Assembly (NCBI GenBank): GCA_938036585.1 | Contig: CALHQN010000348.1 | Span: 1 to 11,236, forward strand | Reading direction: 5' to 3' | Length of the DNA: 11,236 nucleotides | Origin: an uncultured Campylobacter sp. | GTDB lineage: Bacteria > Campylobacterota > Campylobacteria > Campylobacterales > Campylobacteraceae | Part shown: positions 1 through 9,130 of the stretch, one piece after another | Layout: each line of letters starts with the position of its first letter | How positions within the stretch are numbered: position 1 is the stretch's first letter | Program-made: the position numbers and the translations under genes | The notes under the pieces: model-generated | The model's database searches: none | What the model saw: only the letters and a program-made list of their open reading frames with translations | Told to the model about the DNA's origin: nothing

Positions 1-292
1 TTAAAGCAGATCTGCAAGGATGAAATTTAAATTAAAAGCAAGCTCAGGGCGAGAGTTAAATTTAGAGAGCGCGCGGCGTTTTCACAAGCCGTGAGCTAAA
101 GCATATCTGCCTAGCGCATACCGCAACGTACCGCAAGCGCGGCTCTGCACGTTACGTCAAATTTCGCAAAATCCTCGCCGCGCGTTCCCGCATCGCCTCA
201 TCAAACGCCGTCATAGGCTGGATTGCAAATTCAAATTATAAAGAATTAAAACGAGGCGAAATTTAAAATTCCGCCTCCTAAGCGGGAAAATA
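1..292. other. Non-coding stretch downstream of serA
   Basis: I see no supportable gene here. All frames on both strands are broken by stops after short runs. The longest suggestive piece is a 20-codon minus-strand frame at 152-214 that has no ribosome binding site. The stretch mixes G+C-rich patches (about 60-220) with A/T-rich ones and holds a two-copy tandem repeat, taccgcaacg then taccgcaagc, at 119-138. The right end (about 250-290) carries a possible terminator for serA. It may be a gene-loss scar or ordinary spacer; nothing in the sequence decides this. Confidence 0.5.
271..285 (-). terminator. Possible weak terminator after serA
   Basis: Read on the minus strand just after the serA stop, CCGCTT-AGG-AGGCGG can fold into a 6-bp stem with one G-T pair and a 3-base loop. 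It is followed by AATTTTAAATTT. The stem is short and the T-run is interrupted, so this is only a plausible Rho-independent terminator for the serA end of the block. Confidence 0.35.
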
Positions 293-1870
293 TTAAAGCG
301 CCGCGTAGCGCACCATTAGGCAGGTTTGAAGTGCCGCCAGCTTATCTAGCGTGCTTTTTTGCACTTCGGAATCTACCAAAATGACCGCCAAAGCGTCCCC
401 CTCCTCGCCTCTGCCTAAGCGGAAGTCCGCGATATTGATGTTTTCGTCGGCTAGGATCGTACTTACGGATTTGATAACGCCCGGCACGTCGGTGTTTTTG
501 AAGATTATCATCTTTCCCTTCGGCTTAAAATCGGTCTTAAATCCGCCGATATTTACGATGCGCTCCTCGCTTCCGTCAAAGACCGTGCCCGCGACGTTTG
601 AGATCGCCTCGTCGGTCATAATTTTTACTGCGATCTCGCTTTTATAGACGCTGTTTGCAAGCTCGCCGAAGCTCGTCTCGATCCCTTTTTCATCCGCAAG
701 AAATTTAGCATTGACGTAATTTAGCGAATCGCCCAAAGAATCGTGCAGCGCGCCTACGATCGCAAAAACGAGCATCGATTTTAGATACTGCACCACCTCG
801 CCGCTGCCCTCGATCGTGATCGATTTGATCGGGCCTTTGTTGATCTGCGCCGCAAGATAGGCCATTTTCGAGACCAAATTTATATACGGCTCGATACCGC
901 GCGGCAGATCCTCGAGCTTAAGCGGCAAATTTAAAGCGTTTGGATAGTTTAAGCCGCGCGCGGCGCTGATCGCCTGCTCCGCGGCTTCCCTGGCGATATT
1001 GCTTTGCGATTCGAGCGTATTTGCGCCAAGATGTGGAGTCGCGCTTAAATTTTCGATATCCAAAAGCTCGTGATCGGTCGCAGGCTCTTTGTCGAACACG
1101 TCGATGCCGAGATACGCGATCTTGCCGCTGCGTAGATTGTTTGCGAGCGCTTTTTCATTATACAGCCCGCCTCTGGCGCAGTTTATTAGGCGCACGCCGT
1201 CCTTCATCTTCACTATTTGCGGCTCGCCTACCATATTTATCGTCTCTTGATTTTTCGGCGTATGGATCGTGATGAAGTCGCAAGATAAAATTTCATCGAA
1301 ATTCTTCGTATATTTTACCCCGAGCTTCGTGGCCTTCTCAGGCTCGATATACGGATCGTAGGCGATGACGTTCATCCCAAACGCAAGCGCACGCACCCCC
1401 ACGCGCGAGCCGATGTTTCCAAAGCCGATGATGCCGAGGCTCTTTTTATAAAGCTCGGTGCCGTACCACTTCTCGCGCTTCCAAATTCTATCAATTTTCA
1501 GATCGTTGCAGGAATTTACATATTTGCGCGCCGCATTTAGTAGATGGCACATCGTCATTTCAACCGCGGCGATGGTGTTTGCCGTAGGTACGTTCATCAA
1601 AATAATGCCGCGCTTGGAGCAGCCGTCGATGTCGCAGTTATCCACACCCACGCCCGCGCGCACGATCGCTTTTAGCTTGGTGCCTGCGTTTAGAAATTTC
1701 TCATCCACCGCCGTAGAGCTTCTGGTAATCGCAACGTCCGCATCGCCTAAAATTCCATATAGCTCGCTCTTGGGCACGCTCGTGGCGTCGATTACTTTAA
1801 CGTCCGATTCCTGCTTAAGCAGATCAAAACCGATTTTGTGGATTGCGTCGCAGACTATGATAGTTTTCAT
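293..1870 (-). CDS. serA: D-3-phosphoglycerate dehydrogenase SerA
   Basis: Catalyses the NAD-dependent oxidation of 3-phosphoglycerate to 3-phosphohydroxypyruvate, the first step of serine synthesis, in the cytosol. The 525-residue protein is the long form with two extra C-terminal regions. Residues 1-310 are the substrate and nucleotide-binding domains, with the Rossmann motif GFGNIG at 149-154 and catalytic Arg233 (CARGG), Glu262 (DKEP) and His280 (TPHLGANT). Residues about 320-450 match the intervening allosteric-substrate-binding type domain. Residues about 453-525 form an ACT domain, the usual serine-sensing module. I chose the ATG at 1870, preceded by AAAAGG nine bases upstream; an in-frame TTG at 1900 would add ten residues, but it falls in a hairpin stem and the ATG gives the usual family N-terminus (MKTIIVCDAI). 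It lies 54 bp after rpsA, with no clear promoter of its own, so it is probably co-transcribed with rpsA. Confidence 0.97.
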   Translation of the reverse strand: MKTIIVCDAIHKIGFDLLKQESDVKVIDATSVPKSELYGILGDADVAITRSSTAVDEKFLNAGTKLKAIVRAGVGVDNCDIDGCSKRGIILMNVPTANTIAAVEMTMCHLLNAARKYVNSCNDLKIDRIWKREKWYGTELYKKSLGIIGFGNIGSRVGVRALAFGMNVIAYDPYIEPEKATKLGVKYTKNFDEILSCDFITIHTPKNQETINMVGEPQIVKMKDGVRLINCARGGLYNEKALANNLRSGKIAYLGIDVFDKEPATDHELLDIENLSATPHLGANTLESQSNIAREAAEQAISAARGLNYPNALNLPLKLEDLPRGIEPYINLVSKMAYLAAQINKGPIKSITIEGSGEVVQYLKSMLVFAIVGALHDSLGDSLNYVNAKFLADEKGIETSFGELANSVYKSEIAVKIMTDEAISNVAGTVFDGSEERIVNIGGFKTDFKPKGKMIIFKNTDVPGVIKSVSTILADENINIADFRLGRGEEGDALAVILVDSEVQKSTLDKLAALQTCLMVRYAAL

Positions 1871-1894
1871 TAAATTTAACCTTTTGAAGTAGGT

Positions 1895-1918
1895 CCGCAA
1901 GGCGGGGATGCCTTGCGG
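1895..1918 (-). terminator. Perfect 9-bp hairpin between rpsA and serA, no T-run
   Basis: CCGCAAGGC and GCCTTGCGG are exact inverted copies around a 6-base loop, six bases past the rpsA stop. On the minus strand the stem is followed by acctacttc rather than a T-run, so it lacks the second half of an intrinsic terminator. It may partly attenuate, or it may protect the 3' end of rpsA mRNA and set the ratio of rpsA to serA message. The structure is clear; its role is inferred. Confidence 0.5.
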
Positions 1919-1924
1919 GAGGAA

Positions 1925-3592
1925 TTATTTATTTAATTGATCTTTGATTAGATCCCCTAGGCTTTGCTTCTCGTCGTCGTTGCTATTGATCTCGTTTAGC
2001 GCCTCGCGCTCCTTCTGATGAGCTAGCCTGCGCACGCTTAGGCGAATTCTATTTTTCTTCTCGTCGATAAAGGCGATCGCAGCCTCGATCTCGTCGCCCA
2101 CTTTTAGGCTATCTACGCTTACGTTGCCGAGATCCTCCTTGCGAATAAGCGCGTCGATACCGCCTCCAAGCTCGACAAAAATTCCGAACTCTTTAATATC
2201 GCGGATCTTGCCTTTTACGACATCGCCTTGATTATGGCTCTTGGCGTAATCGCTAATAGGGCTATCGCCGAGCTCTTTGTGATTTAGAGAAATTTTTTGA
2301 GTATCTTTGTCGATCTTAATGATCTTAACTTCGATCTCGTCGCCCACTTTGAATAAATTTTTGCACTTCTCGCCGCGATCCCATGAAGCGTCTTCGTTAT
2401 GCAAAAGTCCCTCTACGCCGTCGATCCTCACAAACGCGCCGAAATTCGTAATCGTAGTGACGCTGCCTTTTAGCACGTCGCCCACTTTGTATTTAGCAAC
2501 AAACTCGTCAAACGGCTTGGTGAGTAAATTTTTAAGGCTCACGCGCAATCTGCGCTCGCTAGGGTTGATCTCTACGACCTCGACGTCGAGCTCCTCGCCC
2601 TCGCTGATGAAATCTTTCGGATTTTTGATATTTTTATCCCACGAAATTTCGCTAATATGCAAAAAGCCCTCGATGTCGTTGCCAAGATCGACAAACGCGC
2701 CGTAAGGCTCGATATTACTTACTTTTACGCGGATAGTATCGCCCACTTCCAGGCTATCTTTGATCTCGTTCCAAGGATCGGGCATCGCCTCTTTGATAGA
2801 AAGAGAGAGGTGTTTTTTATCATTGTCGTACTTGATAACCTTAACCGGAACCTTATCGCCCTCTTTGTAGAGTGAGCTTGGATTTACCGGGCCTTTGTAT
2901 GAAATTTCGCTGTAGTGTACGAGTCCGTCCACGCCGCCTACGTCTACGAACATACCGTAGGTAGTGATCTTTTTAACGATACCCTCGATAATGCCCTCGG
3001 TAGCGACCACCTTTTCGATCGCCTCTTTACTTGCTTTACGATCCTCATCAAGTAGCTTTTTGCGCGATACGACGACGCTTTGCTCATCTCTATCTACTTT
3101 GATGATCTTTACTTTGAAATTTTTGCCGATGGCGCCGTTTGGGTTTTTAAGCGCGCTTTGCGAGCGAGGCATAAAAAATTCCACGTCGTCCGCGTTGGCG
3201 CAAACGTAGCCGCCCTTATTAAACGATAAAATTTTAACGTCATAGATATTTTCTGCGTTTTCATCATAGGAGTCGATGAACGCCTTTACTTTTTCCTTCT
3301 TTAGAGCCTTTTTATACGATACGACCGGGCGACCGCCTCTGCTTCCGATAATAGCGACTTTGATGTCATCTCCTACGTTAACCTGCGGGTTTCCTTGCTC
3401 ATCGCTAACCTCGGCGGCGTCTAAAATGCCCTCCGACTTCCTGCCTACGTCTATGAAAACCTCGCCGTCCTTAAGGGCGATAACCTTACCTGTGACGACC
3501 TCATCTCGAGACTTTTGGGCGTCATACTCCTCTAACAATGTCGCAAAATCTTCCTCTGCGTGGTTTTGAACCTTCTCGTTCACCTCAGCCAT
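1925..3592 (-). CDS. rpsA: 30S ribosomal protein S1
   Basis: The mRNA-binding protein of the small ribosomal subunit, needed for initiation on many messages. The 555-residue protein has six S1 (OB-fold) repeats at about 32-95, 114-180, 199-268, 284-354, 370-438 and 456-524. Repeats 3-6 show the typical G-x-V-x-x-I-x-x-[FY]-G-x-F-V pattern (for example residues 293-301, 377-388). Repeats 1 and 2 are divergent, as in other S1 proteins where they bind the ribosome rather than RNA. Length is close to the E. coli protein. The N-terminus is acidic (EEDFATLLEEYDAQ) and the C-terminal 30 residues are charged and probably disordered. The ATG at 3592 has AAAGGA five bases upstream. It follows ispH after 112 bp that contain its own promoter. 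Confidence 0.97.
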   Translation of the reverse strand: MAEVNEKVQNHAEEDFATLLEEYDAQKSRDEVVTGKVIALKDGEVFIDVGRKSEGILDAAEVSDEQGNPQVNVGDDIKVAIIGSRGGRPVVSYKKALKKEKVKAFIDSYDENAENIYDVKILSFNKGGYVCANADDVEFFMPRSQSALKNPNGAIGKNFKVKIIKVDRDEQSVVVSRKKLLDEDRKASKEAIEKVVATEGIIEGIVKKITTYGMFVDVGGVDGLVHYSEISYKGPVNPSSLYKEGDKVPVKVIKYDNDKKHLSLSIKEAMPDPWNEIKDSLEVGDTIRVKVSNIEPYGAFVDLGNDIEGFLHISEISWDKNIKNPKDFISEGEELDVEVVEINPSERRLRVSLKNLLTKPFDEFVAKYKVGDVLKGSVTTITNFGAFVRIDGVEGLLHNEDASWDRGEKCKNLFKVGDEIEVKIIKIDKDTQKISLNHKELGDSPISDYAKSHNQGDVVKGKIRDIKEFGIFVELGGGIDALIRKEDLGNVSVDSLKVGDEIEAAIAFIDEKKNRIRLSVRRLAHQKEREALNEINSNDDEKQSLGDLIKDQLNK

Positions 3593-3636
3593 ATGCTTCC
3601 TTTAAATTTATTTGTGCTTTTTTAAAAAGAACTAAA

Positions 3637-3649
3637 ATGCGCGATTCTA
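3637..3649 (-). promoter_or_regulatory. Promoter for rpsA
   Basis: On the minus strand TAGAAT (3649-3644) is preceded by CAAATTTTGGC and followed directly by CGCGC. The expected start is near 3637, giving a leader of about 45 bases. No clear -35 box is visible, as is usual in Campylobacter. The same core occurs before pheS and hinT, which strengthens the call. It would let rpsA-serA be transcribed apart from the upstream phe-aro-isp genes. Confidence 0.6.
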
Positions 3650-3704
3650 GCCAAAATTTGCTTTCGATTTGATAAATTTCTAAGAGTAAATTTGATAAGA
3701 GAGT

Positions 3705-4541
3705 TTATAAATTCTGCGTTAAATTTTCGATTCTCGCTACCACTTTTTTGATGATCCAATCGGGCGTGCTGGCTCCTGCGGAGATGCCGCAGAGGCTTTT
3801 GTTTTCAAACCACGAGCGCTCAAGCTCGCTTTCGTTTTCTATAAGGTAGCTATCTTTGCAAAAATTTTGTGAAATTAAAAAAAGCTGCTTGGTGTTGGAG
3901 GAATTTTTCCCGCCTACGATTATCATCACGTCGGCTTTTTGCGACAGGCTTTTTACCGCCTCTTGATTTTCCAGCGTCGCATTGCAAATCGTATTAAAAA
4001 TTCTTAGCTCCCTCGCGCGCTGCATCAAAAAATCCGCGATTTTAGTAAAATTTTCTATCTTTTTCGTAGTCTGCGAAACGAGCGCGACGCGAGTCCCGAG
4101 CTTGATCTGTAGCAACTCCGCGGGCTCCAGCACTACGTAAACTCTTCCTTTGGCGTAGGATTTCACCCCCTTTACCTCGGGGTGGTTTTTATCGCCGAAG
4201 ATTACGATATCATAGCCCTCCGCGCTCATCTTTTCTACGATCTGCTGCGGCTTGGTCACAAAGGGGCAGGTAGCGTCGATGAGCTCCTTATTTTGCGCCT
4301 TTAATCTTTGCAGATCGTCCTTTTGGATGCCGTGGGTACGGATGATGAGCTTTTGCTCGCCCTTGATCTCGCTAACGCCCTCCAGGGTTTTGACGCCGAA
4401 ATTTTGCTTTAACCTATTGATCTCTTCGGCGTTATGTATCAGTTCGCCGATCGTAGCGGCTTCGCCGGCGCTTTCTGCGATCTTGATCGCGCGCTTGACG
4501 CCGAAGCAAAAGCCGTAGCTTTTCGCCATCTCAATCTTCAA
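3705..4541 (-). CDS. ispH: 4-hydroxy-3-methylbut-2-enyl diphosphate reductase IspH (LytB)
   Basis: Last enzyme of the MEP pathway: an iron-sulfur enzyme that reduces HMBPP to isopentenyl and dimethylallyl diphosphate. The 278-residue protein has the three cluster cysteines Cys12 (YGFCFGV), Cys92 (DATCPFV) and Cys186 (NTICNAT). It also has the active-site residues His36, His70 (RTHG), His120 and Glu122 (NHPEVKG), the SQTT run at 156-159, the GGKNSSNT loop at 210-217 and SAGASTPDWI at 254-263. I chose a TTG start at 4541. GGAG sits six bases upstream, and the resulting start (MKIEMAKSYGFCFGV) lines up with the C. jejuni protein as I recall it (MIIELAKNYGFCFGV). The alternative ATG at 4529 would cut four residues from the first strand. 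The TTG start overlaps the end of aroA by 11 bases, so translation is probably coupled. Confidence 0.96.
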   Translation of the reverse strand: MKIEMAKSYGFCFGVKRAIKIAESAGEAATIGELIHNAEEINRLKQNFGVKTLEGVSEIKGEQKLIIRTHGIQKDDLQRLKAQNKELIDATCPFVTKPQQIVEKMSAEGYDIVIFGDKNHPEVKGVKSYAKGRVYVVLEPAELLQIKLGTRVALVSQTTKKIENFTKIADFLMQRARELRIFNTICNATLENQEAVKSLSQKADVMIIVGGKNSSNTKQLFLISQNFCKDSYLIENESELERSWFENKSLCGISAGASTPDWIIKKVVARIENLTQNL

Positions 4542-5805
4542 CGCCGGCTCCGATCTGTCTTAAAATCGCGGCGAAGTTCGGAAACGACGTCGCGATACAA
4601 TCGCTATCTTCGATGATCATCCCCGATCTCAAGCCCAAAATCGCAAAGCTCATCGCGATGCGGTGATCGCCGCACGGCGTAATGATCGCCGCGTTTGCCT
4701 CGCCGCCTTCGATCTGCCAGCCGTCCTGTAGCTCACGCGCCTTGATACCGCAAGCGCGAAGCCCTTCGCAGGTTACCTTTATGCGGTCGCACTCCTTTAC
4801 GCGCAGCTCGGCGGCATTTTTAAGCACGCTACTTCCCTGCGCGCAAGCAAAAGCGATAGCAAGCGCCGGCGCTTCGTCTATCAGCCACGAGATATTTTCA
4901 CTAACCTCCACGGCGTGAAGCGGCGCGTAAGCAACCTCTATATCGCCGATCTGCTCGTAAATTTCGCTCGTTTTATTAAATTTAACCTCGGCGCCCATGC
5001 GTTTTAAAATTTCATACGCCTCTATGCGGGTTTTGTTTAACAGCATATTTTTTAGCACTATGCGCGAGCCCGGGGTTATCGCTGCGGCGACCGCAAAGAA
5101 AAACGCCGAGCTGGGATCGTTTGGGATAAAAATTTCAAGCGGTTTAAGCGGCGAGCTAAGCGGCGCGACTTCGATCGCAAGGCCGTTTCGTGAAATTTGC
5201 GCGCCCATCGCTTTTAGCATCCGCTCGCTGTGATCGCGGCTAAGCTCGGGCTCGCTAAACCTGCACCCGCTGCCGCGCAGAGCCGCTAAAATTAGAGCGG
5301 TCTTTACCTGCGCGGACGCAATCTTACTCGCGTATTCAAAATACCCAAGCTTTTGCCCCAGCACCGCAATCGGCGCCTTTTCGCCGCCTGCTCGTCCGTA
5401 AATTTTAGCGCCTACTTTGCAAAGCGGATCCGCAACGCGCCTCATCGGGCGCTCGCTTAGATACCGATCGCCGCACAGCACGAAAAAGCCCTCGCGTCCC
5501 GCCAAAAAGCCCATAAATAGCCGCATCGCGGTGCCAGAGTTGCCGCAATCAAGCGGAACGTTAGGCTCTTTGATAACCTCCGGCGGAGTGATTAAAATTT
5601 CGCCCGCGTCGCGCTGCACGCAAGCGCCCAAAAGCTCCACTATTTTTAGCGTATTTAGCGTATCCTCGGCAGCTAGATAGTTTGAAATTTTACTCGTCCC
5701 CTCCGCTAGCAGCGAAAAGATCGCCGCACGGTGCGAGATCGATTTATCCGCGGCGATGTTTGAAATCTCCGCTCGCAAAGGGCCCGCTTGCGCAAAAATT
5801 CTCAT
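4531..5805 (-). CDS. aroA: 3-phosphoshikimate 1-carboxyvinyltransferase (EPSP synthase)
   Basis: Joins shikimate-3-phosphate and phosphoenolpyruvate to make EPSP, the step before chorismate. The 424-residue protein is full length. Seen motifs: DKSISHR at 20-26 (Lys21, Ser22, Arg26), CGNSGTAMR at 87-95, LSERPMRR at 116-123, SAQVK at 164-168, the catalytic Asp310-Glu311 (IDEAP), RVKECDR at 335-341 and DHRIAMS at 380-386. Phrases such as RDHSERMLKAMGA, NDPSSAFFF and CIATSFPNF resemble the class II branch (the Agrobacterium CP4 and Gram-positive type). However, Gly91 occupies the site that is Ala in the glyphosate-tolerant CP4 enzyme, so tolerance cannot be assumed. The ATG overlaps the pheT stop as ATGA. 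The ribosome binding site is weak (GGA about six bases upstream), which fits translational coupling to pheT. Confidence 0.97.
   Translation of the reverse strand: MRIFAQAGPLRAEISNIAADKSISHRAAIFSLLAEGTSKISNYLAAEDTLNTLKIVELLGACVQRDAGEILITPPEVIKEPNVPLDCGNSGTAMRLFMGFLAGREGFFVLCGDRYLSERPMRRVADPLCKVGAKIYGRAGGEKAPIAVLGQKLGYFEYASKIASAQVKTALILAALRGSGCRFSEPELSRDHSERMLKAMGAQISRNGLAIEVAPLSSPLKPLEIFIPNDPSSAFFFAVAAAITPGSRIVLKNMLLNKTRIEAYEILKRMGAEVKFNKTSEIYEQIGDIEVAYAPLHAVEVSENISWLIDEAPALAIAFACAQGSSVLKNAAELRVKECDRIKVTCEGLRACGIKARELQDGWQIEGGEANAAIITPCGDHRIAMSFAILGLRSGMIIEDSDCIATSFPNFAAILRQIGAGVED
4548..4551 (-). promoter_or_regulatory. Ribosome binding site deciding the TTG start of ispH
   Basis: On the minus strand GGAG is followed by CCGGCG and then TTG. 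The six-base spacing is ideal for the TTG at 4541 and too long (18 bases) for the ATG at 4529, supporting the TTG start inside the end of aroA. Confidence 0.6.
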
Positions 5806-8132
5806 CGCAGTCCAAGTCCTAGCTCGCTGCTAAGCGCGGCTAAAATTTTATCGGTAAAGCCCGCCACTTCCTCGTCGCAGAGCGTTTTTTGAAGGTCTTG
5901 AAATACAAGCCTGATCGTCAGACTCTTTGAATCGCCCAGGCTTTCGTCGCCGTAAAGATCGCTCGGGATAAATTCCTTTAGTGCCTCGATTTTAAGGGAG
6001 TCTATGCACTGCTTGATCTGCTCGAAACGCATTCCGCTCGGCACCAAAATACTTAGATCGCGCGATACGCTAGGGAACTTCGAATAAGCGTCCGCTACGA
6101 CATTTTCAAATTTAAGTTTGGAAAAATCGATCTCGCACAGATAGCTTTTATCCAGATCGCGCCCTGCTTCTACGGCGTAATCCACGCGCCCGATAAAGCC
6201 CACTATCTCGCCGCCCTGCTCGATCTGAGCTTGCTCGAATTCGCTTAAAAATTTCAAATTTTCGCTCGGAAGCCTGACGTTAAATTTACCGATGACGCTT
6301 TGGATTAAATTTGCAAAATACAAAAAATCGACTGCGGCGGGTTTTGCGCCGGCCGCGATAGAGGGCTCCGCCTTTAGTCCGCTAGCGATAAAGCCCAGCC
6401 TTAGGCTCTGTGCACCGCTTTCGTCAAAGACCTCTCCTAGCTCAAAAAGCTTGACGCTTCTGCGAGAATTCTTTAAATTTCGCTCAGCAGATTCTAGCAG
6501 ATGATTAATCAGCGTCGGTCTTAGCGCGTCCAGCTCTCCATTTATCGGATTTAAAATTTTAACCTTGCACGGCGCAAAGCCTAAATTTTGCAGAGCTTTC
6601 CCGTCGTCAAATACATAATGCACGCACTCGAAAAATCCTACCGCAGCCGCTTTGTTGCGCAGCTTGCGCCCGTTTTGTAAATTTACGTAGGTATCGTTTA
6701 GGCGGTTTTTTTCGTAGAAGCTTAGCGGCGCGGCGGCGATATTGTCGATGCCTACGATACGCACGATCTCCTCGCACACGTCGTGAGAATTTACGATATC
6801 GTGGCGGAAAGGCGGCACCTTGGCGGTGATGAGATCGGCTTCGACGCCCACATCAAAGCCCAGCCTTTTTAAAATTTTTACGATCTTATCGCGCGGAATT
6901 TGCGCGCCGATCATTGAGTTTATCTCTTTTTCGCTAAAGCCCACGATAAGCGGCTCCAAAGCGTTTGAGACCCTTTGAGTGCCCGCATATAAGCTAACGG
7001 CGCTGTTTTTTACGAGTAATCTAAAGAGCAGATCAAGCCCCGCTCTTAGCTTCGGCTCGCTGCCTCTACTCGAGCGATACACGTGCTCGTCGCCCTTTAG
7101 ACTTTTGTCTTCGTTTACCGCTTTAGCGATGAGTAGCGGACTCGTATAGCTCGCCTCGACGATCACGGTTTTGCTGGCTGCGTTTGCTTTAAGCTGCGCA
7201 TCTTGGCAGATCCCGGCTACGCCTAGAAGCTTCTGCCCAGCGTAAACGCCGAACTCGCCGTTTTTCATAGTCTTGATATCCAGCATGAGCTTTTCCGACG
7301 CTGCGGCGATCTTTTCAAAATCATAAGCGCGTAGCAGCACGCCGGTAGCGTGTGTAGCATAATTGATGAAATTTTGCACCGCGCATCCTTGCAGTATCCC
7401 GGCGCTCGCAAGACGCAGCGTCTGCTTTAAATTTAGCTTCAGCGCGCTTTTGATCTCAAAGGCGCGAAATGCAAATTTAGCTCTTACTTCGTCGCTTGCG
7501 CGCACGCTTAAAATTCTACCGATGCCGGGCAAGCCGTCGGCGTCCTCAAAATCTTGCTTTACTTTTAGCGGCAGATCCAAGGCAGCCCCCAGATCGCGCG
7601 CTATGCCTAAGATGCTAAGGCAGTCGCCGCGATTAGCGGTAAGCTCGATCTCGATAATGTCGTCGTTAAAAATTTCATACTCGCGCAGCTCCTTACCGAG
7701 CACGAGCTCGCCGATGCTACTATCAAGCACTATAATGCCGTCATTCGTCTTAGCAAGCCCAAGCTCGGTCGCAGAGCAGATCATACCGAAGCTCTCCACT
7801 CCGCGAAGTTTGGCGGGCTTTATCTCAAGACCGCTCGGCAGCACGGTGCCGATCAGGCTAACCGCGACGTATTGCCCCGCCTCGACGTTTTTCGCGCCGC
7901 AGACGATCTGCAGGCTCTGCTTACCGACATCAACCTCGCAGACGTTTAGATGATCGGAATTTTCGTGGCGATGTTTGCTTTTTACGAGCCCTACTACGAC
8001 GCCTTTAGGAAGTGAAATTTTATCGTGCGCGTCAATCTCAAGACCGATGGAATTTAGCGTGGCGGCCAGCTTCTCGCTTGAAATTTCTTTTACGTCGATC
8101 CAGTCCTGTAGCCAATTTCTCGTTATTATCAT
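5802..8132 (-). CDS. pheT: Phenylalanine-tRNA ligase beta subunit
   Basis: Beta subunit of the alpha2-beta2 phenylalanyl-tRNA synthetase; it carries the editing site that hydrolyses Tyr-tRNA(Phe) and much of the tRNA-binding surface. The 776 residues follow the standard bacterial layout: an N-terminal segment (WLQDWIDV) at 1-40, an EMAP-type OB-fold tRNA-binding domain at about 44-150 (including the conserved [12 protein letters not shown] at 115-126), the [16 protein letters not shown] motif at 167-182, the B3/4 editing region at about 210-390, the B5 domain at about 396-465, the inactive synthetase-like fold at about 480-680 and the FDX-ACB anticodon-binding domain at about 685-775 ([12 protein letters not shown]). 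The ATG at 8132 overlaps the pheS stop as ATGA, with GGAG eight bases upstream inside the end of pheS, so alpha and beta are made together. Confidence 0.97.
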   Translation of the reverse strand: MIITRNWLQDWIDVKEISSEKLAATLNSIGLEIDAHDKISLPKGVVVGLVKSKHRHENSDHLNVCEVDVGKQSLQIVCGAKNVEAGQYVAVSLIGTVLPSGLEIKPAKLRGVESFGMICSATELGLAKTNDGIIVLDSSIGELVLGKELREYEIFNDDIIEIELTANRGDCLSILGIARDLGAALDLPLKVKQDFEDADGLPGIGRILSVRASDEVRAKFAFRAFEIKSALKLNLKQTLRLASAGILQGCAVQNFINYATHATGVLLRAYDFEKIAAASEKLMLDIKTMKNGEFGVYAGQKLLGVAGICQDAQLKANAASKTVIVEASYTSPLLIAKAVNEDKSLKGDEHVYRSSRGSEPKLRAGLDLLFRLLVKNSAVSLYAGTQRVSNALEPLIVGFSEKEINSMIGAQIPRDKIVKILKRLGFDVGVEADLITAKVPPFRHDIVNSHDVCEEIVRIVGIDNIAAAPLSFYEKNRLNDTYVNLQNGRKLRNKAAAVGFFECVHYVFDDGKALQNLGFAPCKVKILNPINGELDALRPTLINHLLESAERNLKNSRRSVKLFELGEVFDESGAQSLRLGFIASGLKAEPSIAAGAKPAAVDFLYFANLIQSVIGKFNVRLPSENLKFLSEFEQAQIEQGGEIVGFIGRVDYAVEAGRDLDKSYLCEIDFSKLKFENVVADAYSKFPSVSRDLSILVPSGMRFEQIKQCIDSLKIEALKEFIPSDLYGDESLGDSKSLTIRLVFQDLQKTLCDEEVAGFTDKILAALSSELGLGLR

Positions 8133-9124
8133 TTAAACTGCTCCAATAATCTAATATCGCCTTCAAATAGCGAGCGCAGATCGGGTATGCCGTGCAGCAG
8201 CATCGCGAAGCGCTCGACGCCGAGCCCGAATGCGTATCCGCTGACGTTTTTCCAGCCCACCGCCTTAAAGACGTTAGGATCGACCACGCCGCTGCCTAGC
8301 ACCTCAAGCCAGCCCGTCTGCTTACAGACGCGGCATCCATGTCCGTGGCAGAAAATACAGCTGATATCGACCTCCGTACTCGGCTCCGTAAACGGAAAGA
8401 AGCTCGGGCGGAAGCGTACCTGGACGCTACCGAACATATAGCGCAAAAATTCCTCCAAAACGTATTTTAAATTTGCGAAGCTCACCCTCTCGCCCTGCTC
8501 GACTACGAGACCCTCCACTTGATGAAACATCGGCGTGTGAGTTAGATCCATATCGCGGCGAAAGACCGCGCCGGGGGCGATCATACGCACAGGCGGAGCT
8601 TTAAATTTCTCCATCGTGCGGATCTGAACGCCGCTGGTGTGCGTGCGTAGCAGCCGCCCGTCGCCAAGATAAAACGTATCTTGCATATCGCGCGCCGGGT
8701 GGTATTTGGGTAAATTTAGCGCCTCGAAATTATGGAAGTCATCCTCGATGAGCGGGCCGCTTTCAACGCTGAAATTTTGCGCGATGAAGTAGTCTATGAT
8801 CTTATCCATCGTCTCCATCACCGGATGCAGCGCGCCGCAGTTTACGTTTTCGTTAAAAAGCGTAACGTCGCTCGCTTCATTTTTCATCGCCTCTTTTTGC
8901 TCCGCCTCTTCCAAGCTCGCCCTTTTTGCGGCGATGAGCTCGCTGAAATAATCGCGCTTTTCATTCGCACTTACGGCAAGCTCTTTTTTCTGCTCGGGCA
9001 CTGCGGATTTGAGCTCGGAAAAAAGCGCCGTTATGATGCCTTTTTTGCCGAAAAGCTCCAAGCGCACGGCTTCCAGCTCGCTTAGGCTCGATGCGGCGTC
9101 GATTTTTGCTTTAATCTCTTGCAA
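8129..9124 (-). CDS. pheS: Phenylalanine-tRNA ligase alpha subunit
   Basis: Catalytic subunit of phenylalanyl-tRNA synthetase: activates phenylalanine with ATP and transfers it to tRNA(Phe). The 331-residue class II synthetase has an N-terminal coiled coil that contacts tRNA at about 1-85, then the catalytic core: [10 protein letters not shown] at 160-169, the motif 2 region with VFRRD at 187-191 and HQVEG at 201-205, the substrate-binding FPFTEPS at 243-249, and motif 3 [10 protein letters not shown] at 300-309 with Arg305. Four cysteines in the [12 protein letters not shown] cluster (256, 259, 264, 267) form the zinc-knuckle-like insert found in many bacterial PheS proteins. The start is TTG at 9124, with AAGGA six bases upstream; the first residues ([13 protein letters not shown]) fit the usual family N-terminus and no ATG gives a full-length protein. 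It is first in the block, downstream of its own promoter. Confidence 0.96.
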   Translation of the reverse strand: MQEIKAKIDAASSLSELEAVRLELFGKKGIITALFSELKSAVPEQKKELAVSANEKRDYFSELIAAKRASLEEAEQKEAMKNEASDVTLFNENVNCGALHPVMETMDKIIDYFIAQNFSVESGPLIEDDFHNFEALNLPKYHPARDMQDTFYLGDGRLLRTHTSGVQIRTMEKFKAPPVRMIAPGAVFRRDMDLTHTPMFHQVEGLVVEQGERVSFANLKYVLEEFLRYMFGSVQVRFRPSFFPFTEPSTEVDISCIFCHGHGCRVCKQTGWLEVLGSGVVDPNVFKAVGWKNVSGYAFGLGVERFAMLLHGIPDLRSLFEGDIRLLEQFK

Positions 9125-9130
9125 ATTCTA

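Noticed and set aside
119..138. Tandem repeat taccgcaacg / taccgcaagc
   Set aside because: Only two copies of a 10-base unit; no sign of a longer array or a function.
152..214. Minus-strand 20-codon frame (MTAFDEAMRERAARILRNLT) downstream of serA
   Set aside because: The peptide looks protein-like and could be a gene remnant, but there is no ribosome binding site and a stop lies only seven codons upstream of its ATG. Too short to support as a gene.
3668..3699. Direct repeat atttgataa (twice) between ispH and rpsA
   Set aside because: Two short A/T-rich copies in a promoter-bearing spacer; expected by chance at this composition.
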